Source: Fictibacillus sp. b24 (lineage in GTDB: Bacteria; Bacillota; Bacilli; Bacillales; Fictibacillaceae). From it: a stretch of DNA of 64,000 nt. Positions within the stretch are counted from its first letter, which is position 1. Every line of letters starts with the position of its first letter. The notes below the pieces were generated by a model. It worked only from the letters and a program-made list of their open reading frames with translations. It ran no database searches and had not been told where the DNA came from. Positions 57,606 through 64,000 of this stretch are shown here, one piece after another. Made by a program: the position numbers and the translations under genes. Location of the stretch: assembly GCF_030348825.1 (NCBI RefSeq), contig NZ_JAUCES010000005.1, positions 3,100,001 through 3,164,000 of the forward strand. The letters run 5' to 3'.

Positions 57606-58982
57606 ATGAACATTGCACATACTGATTTATTGTTTGAAATGCAAAAACGGACATCTGAAAAACGCGCTACACAAAACGAAACCATTCTTTGGCAGCATAG
57701 CCGTGATGAATCTTACCACCATCCTGTTTCACCTGATATTGTTGTATACCCTGAATCGGCTGAAGAAATTTCTTCTATTCTAAGATTCGCAAACGAACAC
57801 AAAATTCCTGTTGTGCCTTATGGAGCTGGATCGAGTCTTGAAGGCCACTGCATTCCTGTAAAAGGCGGCATTTCAATTAACTTTCAGGAGATGAATGAAG
57901 TACTCGAGATTCGTCCAGATGATTTTTTAGTAAGAGTTCAGCCTGGTGTAACACGAACACAGCTGAATCTTGCTCTTAAGAAGTATGGATTGTTCTTTCC
58001 TGTTGATCCTGGTGCAGACGCGACGATCGGCGGAATGGCTGCGACAAATGCGAGCGGGACAACAAGCGTAAAGTACGGTATCATGCGGGATCAAGTTAGA
58101 AACCTTCAAGTTGTTTTAGCAGATGGACAGATTATTCAAACAGGCGGACTCGCTGCAAAATCATCTGCTGGCTATCACTTAACCTCCATGTTTGTCGGCT
58201 CTGAAGGTACGCTTGGCGTTTTTACGGAGATCACGTTAAAAGTCTACGGCATTCCTGAATCAGTTCTTGCTGCTCGATGTACATTTCCTTCAGTTCAAAC
58301 TGCCGTTGAAGCTGCCATTGCTGTTCTCGGATCAGGCACGGGAATCGCCAGAATGGAACTTGTGGATGAACGGTCCATCGTACAGGTTAATCACAACAGC
58401 GACACAGCATATACAGAAGCCCCGACCCTTTTCTTAGAATTTCAAGGAAATCCGGCAAGTGTTACATATGAAGCTTCACTTACAAAAGAATTGCTTGAAA
58501 GCTTTGGAGGCTTAGAGTGGGTGGAAGAGCGTGATTCGAAAGCACGTGCAAAGCTATGGGAAGCCAGACATAACTTAGCTTATTCTTTCAAACATGGCTA
58601 TCCTGGCAAGTCCATGATGTTCACGGACGTGTGTCTTCCTCTCTCGGAGTTGTCTGAAGCAATCGTTCATGCAAGAGAGAAGATGGATGAAATCGGTGTC
58701 CCTGGCGCTGTATTAGGACATGTTGGGGATGGGAATTTTCATGCCATTCTCATGTATGACGCAGCTATTGATCGTGAACGTGAAAAAGCAGACGCGGTAA
58801 ATGAAAGTATTGTGGCCTATGCATTAAGCAAAGGCGGTACGTGTACAGGTGAGCATGGAGTCGGAATCGGCAAAGCAAAATATTTGGCAAAAGAACATGC
58901 CGACACCCTCCCAATCATGAAGTCTATAAAAAAACAATTGGACCCAAATGACATTTTAAATCCAGGTAAAATCATAGTATAG
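57606..58982 (+). CDS. FAD-binding oxidase, GlcD/D-lactate dehydrogenase type
   Basis: This 458-residue protein has an FAD_binding_4 domain (PVVPYGAGSSLEGHCIPVKGG, DPGADATIGGMAATNASGT, VGSEGTLGVFTEITLKVY) and a C-terminal FAD-oxidase C domain ending GTCTGEHGVGIGKAKYL and LDPNDILNPGKI. The His in EHGVG is typical of 2-hydroxyacid oxidation. It resembles glycolate oxidase GlcD and respiratory D-lactate dehydrogenase. The substrate is not fixed, and no glcE/F partners are adjacent. The ATG follows AAGGAGCGGG. Confidence 0.88.
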   Translation: MNIAHTDLLFEMQKRTSEKRATQNETILWQHSRDESYHHPVSPDIVVYPESAEEISSILRFANEHKIPVVPYGAGSSLEGHCIPVKGGISINFQEMNEVLEIRPDDFLVRVQPGVTRTQLNLALKKYGLFFPVDPGADATIGGMAATNASGTTSVKYGIMRDQVRNLQVVLADGQIIQTGGLAAKSSAGYHLTSMFVGSEGTLGVFTEITLKVYGIPESVLAARCTFPSVQTAVEAAIAVLGSGTGIARMELVDERSIVQVNHNSDTAYTEAPTLFLEFQGNPASVTYEASLTKELLESFGGLEWVEERDSKARAKLWEARHNLAYSFKHGYPGKSMMFTDVCLPLSELSEAIVHAREKMDEIGVPGAVLGHVGDGNFHAILMYDAAIDREREKADAVNESIVAYALSKGGTCTGEHGVGIGKAKYLAKEHADTLPIMKSIKKQLDPNDILNPGKIIV

Positions 58983-59045
58983 AAATGAAACGGAAAGCTT
59001 GTTTCATCCGTATTTAATTGTATAACAAAATAGGGGGGCTTTATT

Positions 59046-59366
59046 ATGATCGTTGTTACTACTGAAAACATATCAGGATATGAAGTGAAAGAAGTAAAAG
59101 GATCAGCTTTTGGAATTGTTGTTCGTGCACGCGGAATCGGAGGAGACATCATGGCAGGACTTCGAGGAATCATGGGTGGTGAGATTAAAGAATATACGAG
59201 CATGCTTGAAGACGCGCGTAAGCAAGCTGTTGATCGTATGGTCAAGAACGCTACAGAAATGGGTGCGAACGCCATTGTCATGATGCGTTTTGATTCTGGT
59301 GAGATGGGCAATAACATGAGCGAGATCGTCGCATACGGAACAGCAGTTATTGTTGAAAAGCAATGA
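59046..59366 (+). CDS. YbjQ/UPF0145 family protein
   Basis: This 106-residue protein matches the YbjQ family throughout: TTENISGYEVKEVKGSAFG, VVRARGIGGDIMAGLRGI and GGEIKEYTSMLEDARKQA. GANAIVMMRFDS is the conserved core strand. Members are pentameric heavy-metal-binding-like domains of unknown function. The ATG follows AGGGGGG. It overlaps the next small membrane gene by four bases (ATGA), forming a two-gene unit. Confidence 0.93.
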   Translation: MIVVTTENISGYEVKEVKGSAFGIVVRARGIGGDIMAGLRGIMGGEIKEYTSMLEDARKQAVDRMVKNATEMGANAIVMMRFDSGEMGNNMSEIVAYGTAVIVEKQ

Positions 59367-59593
59367 ATATTATAAATATCCTTATCGGCTGGCAAGTGAT
59401 CTCCATCGTCATTTTTATTGTTTTGGGCATCATCTCCTGGATGTATTACGATAAGCGCTATAAAAAAAGTGAAACAAAAGTCCCTTCAGGATATATCTGG
59501 ACTGAGGAAATCTCCATCGATCCAACCTCTGGAAAAAAAGAACGCGTTTACTACAATCCAGACACAGGTGATCGCTTTTATAAAGAAGAATAA
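59363..59593 (+). CDS. Small membrane-anchored protein
   Basis: This 76-residue protein overlaps ybjQ by ATGA. Residues 7-27 (LIGWQVISIVIFIVLGIISW) form one membrane helix. The C-terminal part (VPSGYIWTEEISIDPTSGKK, then YYNPDTGDRFYKEE) is a small hydrophilic domain. No family is recognised, but the coupling to YbjQ suggests it anchors or works with it. Confidence 0.75.
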   Translation: MNIINILIGWQVISIVIFIVLGIISWMYYDKRYKKSETKVPSGYIWTEEISIDPTSGKKERVYYNPDTGDRFYKEE

Positions 59594-59597
59594 AATG

Positions 59598-59652
59598 AAG
59601 CTGGCTTCTAAGGAGGATGGATGTCCTTTGAGGAGCCAGCTTTTGTTTGTTT
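59598..59652 (+). terminator. Intrinsic terminator
   Basis: AAGCTGGCTTCT pairs with AGGAGCCAGCTTTT across an interrupted stem, followed by GTTTGTTTT. Confidence 0.8.
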
Positions 59653-59670
59653 TATAGATACCCACATGAG

Positions 59671-59790
59671 GATTTGCTCTTTCACGGGGAATTATGCTCG
59701 CTTACGGAGATTTATGCTCGCTCACGAGGTTTTATGATCGCTCACGTGGAATTATGCTCGCTCACAGAGAATTATGCTCGCGCACAAAGC
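59671..59790. repeat. Six-unit 20-bp intergenic array (ATTATGCTCGCTCACGGAGA type)
   Basis: Six consecutive units of exactly 20 bp: the second to sixth are ATTATGCTCGCTTACGGAGA, TTTATGCTCGCTCACGAGGT, TTTATGATCGCTCACGTGGA, ATTATGCTCGCTCACAGAGA and ATTATGCTCGCGCACAAAGC. The core TATGCTCGCTCACG is shared with the array at 8504. It separates the YbjQ unit from the converging chemotaxis operon. Confidence 0.9.
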
Positions 59791-59823
59791 TAAAGCTACC
59801 CGATTCCTTTGCCACTCGAAAGA

Positions 59824-59852
59824 AAAAAGCCGCCAGTTATCCCGCGGCTTTT
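59824..59852 (-). terminator. Terminator of the cheW-mcp operon
   Basis: AAAGCCGC pairs with GCGGCTTT and is followed by TTTTC on the minus strand. Confidence 0.88.
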
Positions 59853-59856
59853 ATCT

Positions 59857-61545
59857 CTAAACTTTAAATTTATTAATGGCTTCGTTCATCTCTTCTGCCA
59901 GCTGAGAAAGTGCATTTGATGAAGATGAAATCTCCTCCATGCTTGCAAGTTGCTCTTCTGCTGAAGCAGAAACTTCTTGTGTAGAAGATGCAGCTGTTTC
60001 TGCCATTGATGAAATCACATCGATCGATCCGACAACGTGTTCGGTACTAGCTGTCATCTGTTGAGTGGCAGCCGAAACATCTCCTACTTGATTGGAGACT
60101 TCTGCTACAGTTTCATAAAGACTTCTGAAAGCTTCACCTGACTGATACACGAGTTCTCTTCCACCAGTCACTTCATCTGTTCCACTCTTCATCGCTTCTA
60201 CCGCTTTTTCAGTAAGCTCTTGAATATTTGTGATCAATTGACCGATCTGCTGTGCGGATGAGGATGATTGTTCTGCTAACTTTCGAACTTCATCTGCTAC
60301 GACTGCAAATCCTCTCCCTTGTTCTCCAGCCCGTGCCGCTTCAATGGCAGCGTTTAGAGCAAGCAAGTTCGTCTGCCCAGCAATATCTGTAATAACATCC
60401 ACGATTTTAGTAATTTCTTGTGATTGATCACCGAGTTCTCGAACCACATGAGACGTGCTGTTCATTGAGGTATGAATGGCATCCATCTGACAAATTGTCT
60501 GCTGTATCGTCTCGTTTCCACCTTCTGCTACTTGTAAAGAACGAGAGGACGCTTCTGACATGTTCTGCATGCTTACCGCGATTTGTTGAATACCCGCAGA
60601 AAGCTGGTTCATCGCTTCAACAATATTTTCGACCGTACTAACCTGTTCTTGAGATCCGCCAGCTACTTCCCCAATGGTTGTCGCGATTTGTTCTGTCGCC
60701 ATACTCGTTTGTTCAGCTGAAGCTGTCAGCTCTTCAGAGGCCGCTGCAACTTGTTCGGCAGTTGCTCTCACCTGTCTGATAAGGGTAGCCAAGTTTGTCC
60801 CCATATGATTGATGCCGTCTGCGAGCATTCCGATTTCATCCTTATTTTTTACATAGATCGGATCCATTGTAAGATCACCTTCAGCGATATCATTTAGCAT
60901 ATCTGCCATTTTGATTACAGGTCTTGAAATCATACGTGAGATGGTATACCCGATTGCGAGAGCCGCAATAACGATTACGATTCCTAAGGTTGTAACAAGA
61001 GTAACGATAAACTTCTCTTCATCAGCAACGATAATTTTACCTTCATCCATCAGATTGGCTTGTCTCTTCGCCATCTCTTCCGTTACATCTCGCATCTCTC
61101 TTCCTAGCGGAAATAAAGTGCTTTTTGCATATTCGTTTGCCGCTTCCATGTTGCTCATTGAGTTTTGAAGAACTCGATTTGACTCATTTTTATAATCGTT
61201 GTTTAAGTAGTAGATTTTTTCGAGTCTTTTCTTATCCGCATCTGCTTGCACGATTTTCATGGTGTCATTAACTAGTGTCTCAATTCTACTTGTTGCATCT
61301 GTCAACTTCCCTTTACTTTCAGAAGATTGCTCAAGCAAATATTCACGAACACTGTTGTTCTGAATGGTCGCCTGAAGCTCTATTTCTTTGGCATTTTGAA
61401 AGATTACTGCTCTTCTGTCTAATAAATCACTGTATGTATTTTGCATGTCTTTTAGAAAATAAAAGAATACCCCACACGTTGCTGCAAATAGAACAGCTAC
61501 GGTTAAAAATGAGCCAACAAGCTTCTTTCTAAGCGTTAGTTTCAT
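59857..61545 (-). CDS. Methyl-accepting chemotaxis protein
   Basis: This is a 562-residue receptor with TM1 at about residues 10-30, a ~150-residue extracytoplasmic four-helix-bundle-like sensor ([20 protein letters not shown]), TM2 near 185-206 and a HAMP domain ([22 protein letters not shown]). A long cytoplasmic signalling coiled coil follows, with the hairpin tip [20 protein letters not shown] and [20 protein letters not shown]. It binds CheW/CheA to bias flagellar rotation. The ligand is unknown. It is 10 bases downstream of a cheW gene. Confidence 0.95.
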   Translation of the reverse strand: MKLTLRKKLVGSFLTVAVLFAATCGVFFYFLKDMQNTYSDLLDRRAVIFQNAKEIELQATIQNNSVREYLLEQSSESKGKLTDATSRIETLVNDTMKIVQADADKKRLEKIYYLNNDYKNESNRVLQNSMSNMEAANEYAKSTLFPLGREMRDVTEEMAKRQANLMDEGKIIVADEEKFIVTLVTTLGIVIVIAALAIGYTISRMISRPVIKMADMLNDIAEGDLTMDPIYVKNKDEIGMLADGINHMGTNLATLIRQVRATAEQVAAASEELTASAEQTSMATEQIATTIGEVAGGSQEQVSTVENIVEAMNQLSAGIQQIAVSMQNMSEASSRSLQVAEGGNETIQQTICQMDAIHTSMNSTSHVVRELGDQSQEITKIVDVITDIAGQTNLLALNAAIEAARAGEQGRGFAVVADEVRKLAEQSSSSAQQIGQLITNIQELTEKAVEAMKSGTDEVTGGRELVYQSGEAFRSLYETVAEVSNQVGDVSAATQQMTASTEHVVGSIDVISSMAETAASSTQEVSASAEEQLASMEEISSSSNALSQLAEEMNEAINKFKV

Positions 61546-61555
61546 ACGTCACCTC

Positions 61556-61996
61556 TTATATATTTCTGTTTTTAAAAATAACAGGGCAATTGAGCACAAT
61601 GATGAGATCCTCATCCTGTTTGGAAACACCCTGTATCAATGAATTTTCTTTTGGGCTAAAGCTTCCTGGTGACTGTATGGAATCTGCTTCAATATCAATA
61701 ACATCTGTTGCCGCTTCTGTTAACAATCCTAAATAACGATCCTCATTTTGCAAGATAACGATTCTCGTTTTATCTGTTGTTTCTGTTTTACACTTTCCGA
61801 TGAGATGGCCAAAATCAATAATCGGTATGACATTTCCTCTCAGATGGATGACCCCCAACACCTCTGACGGCATTTCCGGCATTGGTGTAATGTCCAGAAC
61901 TCGCTCAATCGAAGCGACATGTTCGATCGGCAAGCCGTACTGTTCATTGCCGGCCATAATAATAACAATCTTTAATGTTTGAGTGCTAAGTGACAT
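61556..61996 (-). CDS. cheW: CheW-like chemotaxis coupling protein
   Basis: This 146-residue protein is a single CheW domain: NEQYGLPIEHVASIERVLDI, MPSEVLGVIHLRGNVIPIIDFG (key residues G, R, P, D) and RIVILQNEDRYLGLLTEAATDVI. It couples receptors to the CheA kinase. The ATG follows AAAGGAGC. It is the first gene of a two-gene unit with the receptor, separate from any main che operon, so it may be a dedicated coupler. Confidence 0.92.
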   Translation of the reverse strand: MSLSTQTLKIVIIMAGNEQYGLPIEHVASIERVLDITPMPEMPSEVLGVIHLRGNVIPIIDFGHLIGKCKTETTDKTRIVILQNEDRYLGLLTEAATDVIDIEADSIQSPGSFSPKENSLIQGVSKQDEDLIIVLNCPVIFKNRNI

Positions 61997-62231
61997 CTCA
62001 CTTGCTCCTTTTCTAGGTATTTCGACGTTAAACGATATTCATAAGTCCCATTCTTTTTATCGGTTTTATCATTAAAATGTTTTAGTTTTTAAAAAATGGC
62101 TGTAAAAGAGTTACAAGAGAGTGAAAAGGATTTATTTTCTAACTCGCGTCCATTTATTTATATAATTTCACGTTAGCCACAAATCAGTGGAAATTCGACT
62201 TCCACTTAAAACCGACACTTCTCATCACACC

Positions 62232-62266
62232 AAAAAAACGCCCAGGCACTCTAGCCCAGGCGTTTC
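62232..62266 (-). terminator. Terminator of the metallophosphoesterase gene
   Basis: AACGCCTGGG pairs with CCCAGGCGTT-like sequence (CCCAGG repeats) and is followed by TTTTTTTGG on the minus strand. Confidence 0.75.
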
Positions 62267-62272
62267 AATTCG

Positions 62273-64000
62273 TTATCTTTTTAATTCAACTTCCTTTACA
62301 CTGTTTGCAGGTATCGTAATCTGCACTTCTACAAACTGTTTCGTTCCATATAATTGTGTTTCAATTACTTCACCATAAGATGGCGTATAGCTGCCTTGCT
62401 TCATATAAAACGGAATATTTACTGTTACTGGTTTATTCAAACGATTAGTCAGCGCCGCTGTTTGCGTAACTTGGGATCCATCATTAGGCAGCTCAAACTT
62501 ATTTTCAAAGGAAACGACACCTGCCGACGTATTGCCATTTTCATAAACCGGCATTGATTTGTCTGGACCTTCGTAAACGTAAGAGCTGAACTTATTATCG
62601 TCTGGATTCTTTTCAAACAATCGATAACCAACCCATGGCTTTGCAGAAAGTTCAATTGAAGCTGTTGTAGAATACAAAATTCCGTCTTGTTCTGTAATAT
62701 TATCGATGTGCGTATGGCCGTGAAGCGAGATATCCACTGAATTTTGTTTCATTACATCAATCAGTTCATGTGAACCTTCCCCGTGCCATTGTTGATCGTA
62801 CTCGATTCCTAGCTTCTCACCTTTAATGAGCGTGCTCAAATCTTGAGGGTCATGCTTAGCATCATATTCTTTCCAGTATTCCGTTACATCTGGATCTGTT
62901 GATGGCCAGATGTCACGATCACGCCAGATTGGATTGTGATGTGAGAACAAGCCTTTTACTTGTCCTGCTTCGGCAGTTGCCTTATTATCCGCTAAATCTT
63001 TCTTAATCCATTCCATCTGCTGGTCACGGATCTGCCCACCCCATGTTGGTACGGAAACTGTTCCATGTCCTTGACGGTCAAACTTGTGCCAGTCGTAAGA
63101 GTTGTACCCGATCATGTGAGCATACGGACCGTAATCAAATGAAAAATACTGCGGGCCGAAATATTGTTCCCAATACTTAGCTCCATCGGCTAACGTTGCA
63201 TCTTGCGCATAATAATCATGGTTGCCTGGAACGATATAGACAGGAACATCCAACTTCTTCAAAATGCGGTATGTTTCTTCATACTCGTAAATATATTCTT
63301 GCGGATTCATCTGACCGTACATTAAGTCTCCAGTCATTACGACAAAGTCAGGCTTTAATAGATTGACTTGATTGATTGTTTTTTGAAGATACAGCCAGCG
63401 TTTTGATTCATCTGGGTGCCACATTCCTGCTTCAGTTACGTTAGCAGGGTCTGCAATGTTTCTTGGAGAGCCTACATGAATGTCCGTTAAATGCATAAAC
63501 TTAAAATCTTTTTTAAACTCTTTTACAACTTTAACTGAGTTCGGTTCATCATCCGTGATGCGGGTTCCGTTTCCTGTGTATGAAACTTGCAGATCAAACA
63601 ATTCTTCAGGTACATCATTAGGAATCTCTACAGTTACTTCATAAACGGAAGAGCTGTCTTTCCAATAGGATGATCCTTTTTGAACACTTTTTACAGGAAG
63701 ATTAAACGCTCCATCCACTTTTGCTGCTTCTGTAGGGTTTAAAGATACATCCCATCCTGCAGGTTCTTTTCCTTTTGTATCTACCTTTACTGTTAATTCT
63801 GAACCATTCTTTTTAATCGCAGGTGTTGCCATAAGCGGATATATAATATTTTCAACTTTTGTATCCAGTGCTATATTAGGCACTTTATCCAAATAGTTTT
63901 CTGTGTTTCCAATCCCACCATCTTGTTTGTCAATACCAGATAAGAAGGCATGAGCTTGTCCGGCAGGTATCGTTAATGCACCCGAGATAACAAGCGCTGT
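62273..64000 (-). CDS. Secreted calcineurin-like metallophosphoesterase (5'-truncated by window edge)
   Basis: The frame is open to the end of the window; the in-frame TTG at 63892 is not the true start. The edge residues TALVISGALTIPAGQAHA are the end of a signal peptide (cleavage AHA). The metallophosphatase motifs are all present: DIHVG (DxH), TGDLMYG (GD), PGNHDYY (GNHD), SHHNP and HGHTHID (GHxH). They coordinate two metal ions. An N-terminal beta domain precedes the catalytic domain, and a further C-terminal beta domain follows it. It hydrolyses phosphate esters outside the cell; the substrate is unknown. Confidence 0.9.
   Translation of the reverse strand, partial: TALVISGALTIPAGQAHAFLSGIDKQDGGIGNTENYLDKVPNIALDTKVENIIYPLMATPAIKKNGSELTVKVDTKGKEPAGWDVSLNPTEAAKVDGAFNLPVKSVQKGSSYWKDSSSVYEVTVEIPNDVPEELFDLQVSYTGNGTRITDDEPNSVKVVKEFKKDFKFMHLTDIHVGSPRNIADPANVTEAGMWHPDESKRWLYLQKTINQVNLLKPDFVVMTGDLMYGQMNPQEYIYEYEETYRILKKLDVPVYIVPGNHDYYAQDATLADGAKYWEQYFGPQYFSFDYGPYAHMIGYNSYDWHKFDRQGHGTVSVPTWGGQIRDQQMEWIKKDLADNKATAEAGQVKGLFSHHNPIWRDRDIWPSTDPDVTEYWKEYDAKHDPQDLSTLIKGEKLGIEYDQQWHGEGSHELIDVMKQNSVDISLHGHTHIDNITEQDGILYSTTASIELSAKPWVGYRLFEKNPDDNKFSSYVYEGPDKSMPVYENGNTSAGVVSFENKFELPNDGSQVTQTAALTNRLNKPVTVNIPFYMKQGSYTPSYGEVIETQLYGTKQFVEVQITIPANSVKEVELKR

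Noticed and set aside
63892-63894. TTG at 63892 as start of the metallophosphoesterase
   Set aside because: No ribosome site precedes it, and the frame continues upstream into an evident signal-peptide end at the window edge.

Overview
The window reads as chromosome from a spore-forming member of the Bacillaceae, most like Fictibacillus or a close Bacillus relative. The evidence is moderate-to-low GC, strong AGGAGG-type ribosome binding sites with frequent TTG/GTG starts, Spo0E- and YjcZ-type sporulation proteins, and classic Bacillus regulation: an S-box riboswitch, CtsR operators on clpE, CcpA cre sites and a SigB-type promoter. The species assignment is inference. There is no prophage, CRISPR array, rRNA or tRNA that I can see.

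Layout. 0.1-8.4 kb: two methyltransferases, a GNAT acetyltransferase, a helicase with an N-terminal PD-(D/E)XK nuclease domain, a 2-oxoglutarate oxygenase with a cre site, MscL, a 2H phosphoesterase and a YjcZ peptide. 8.6-17.6 kb: a sulfur/methionine block on the minus strand, with an S-box, then metY fused to a CoA-binding domain, then a tightly packed sulfonate ABC transporter - acetyl-CoA synthetase - metX - hom operon. 17.8-25.2 kb: a kinase-like protein, a perfect 20-bp tandem array, a nitroreductase, small membrane proteins, PAP2, a SigB-type stress gene, CorA and VanW. 25.3-29.1 kb: ycgR-ycgQ, a haloperoxidase-like PAP2 protein and a third methyltransferase. 29.2-32.3 kb: a compact cstA - Cys-Cys-ending small protein - ArsA-like ATPase operon behind a promoter containing a perfect cre site. 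32.5-40 kb: MarR, HTH and ParB-like proteins, a fatty acid desaturase and a 1450-residue secreted subtilase. 40.5-46.7 kb: an mhqO-mhqD-flavin reductase operon, an aldo/keto reductase, Spo0E-like and other small genes, YitT and a degenerate HPr. 47.1-48.6 kb: an intact IS3-family element inserted in the loop of a transcription terminator. 48.6-64 kb: a VOC protein, penicillin acylase, a holin-like toxin peptide, clpE, a BsuPI lipoprotein, a GlcD-like oxidase, YbjQ, an MCP/CheW pair and a secreted metallophosphoesterase that runs off the window edge.

Working together. The sulfur block forms a logical circuit: sulfonate import, homoserine synthesis, O-acetylation by MetX using acetyl-CoA, sulfhydrylation by MetY releasing acetate, and an acetyl-CoA synthetase placed to recycle that acetate. 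The CstA - CC-ending protein - ArsA operon looks like a catabolite-controlled transport module whose small protein and ATPase have no obvious textbook role.

Repeats are the other theme. At least eight copies of a ~130-bp MITE-like fold-back repeat lie between genes; one is split by a second fold-back repeat and another is truncated. Separately, several spacers carry arrays of different sequence that share a 20-21 bp period with a T-rich half and a GC-rich half; one of them is a perfect 15.75-copy array.
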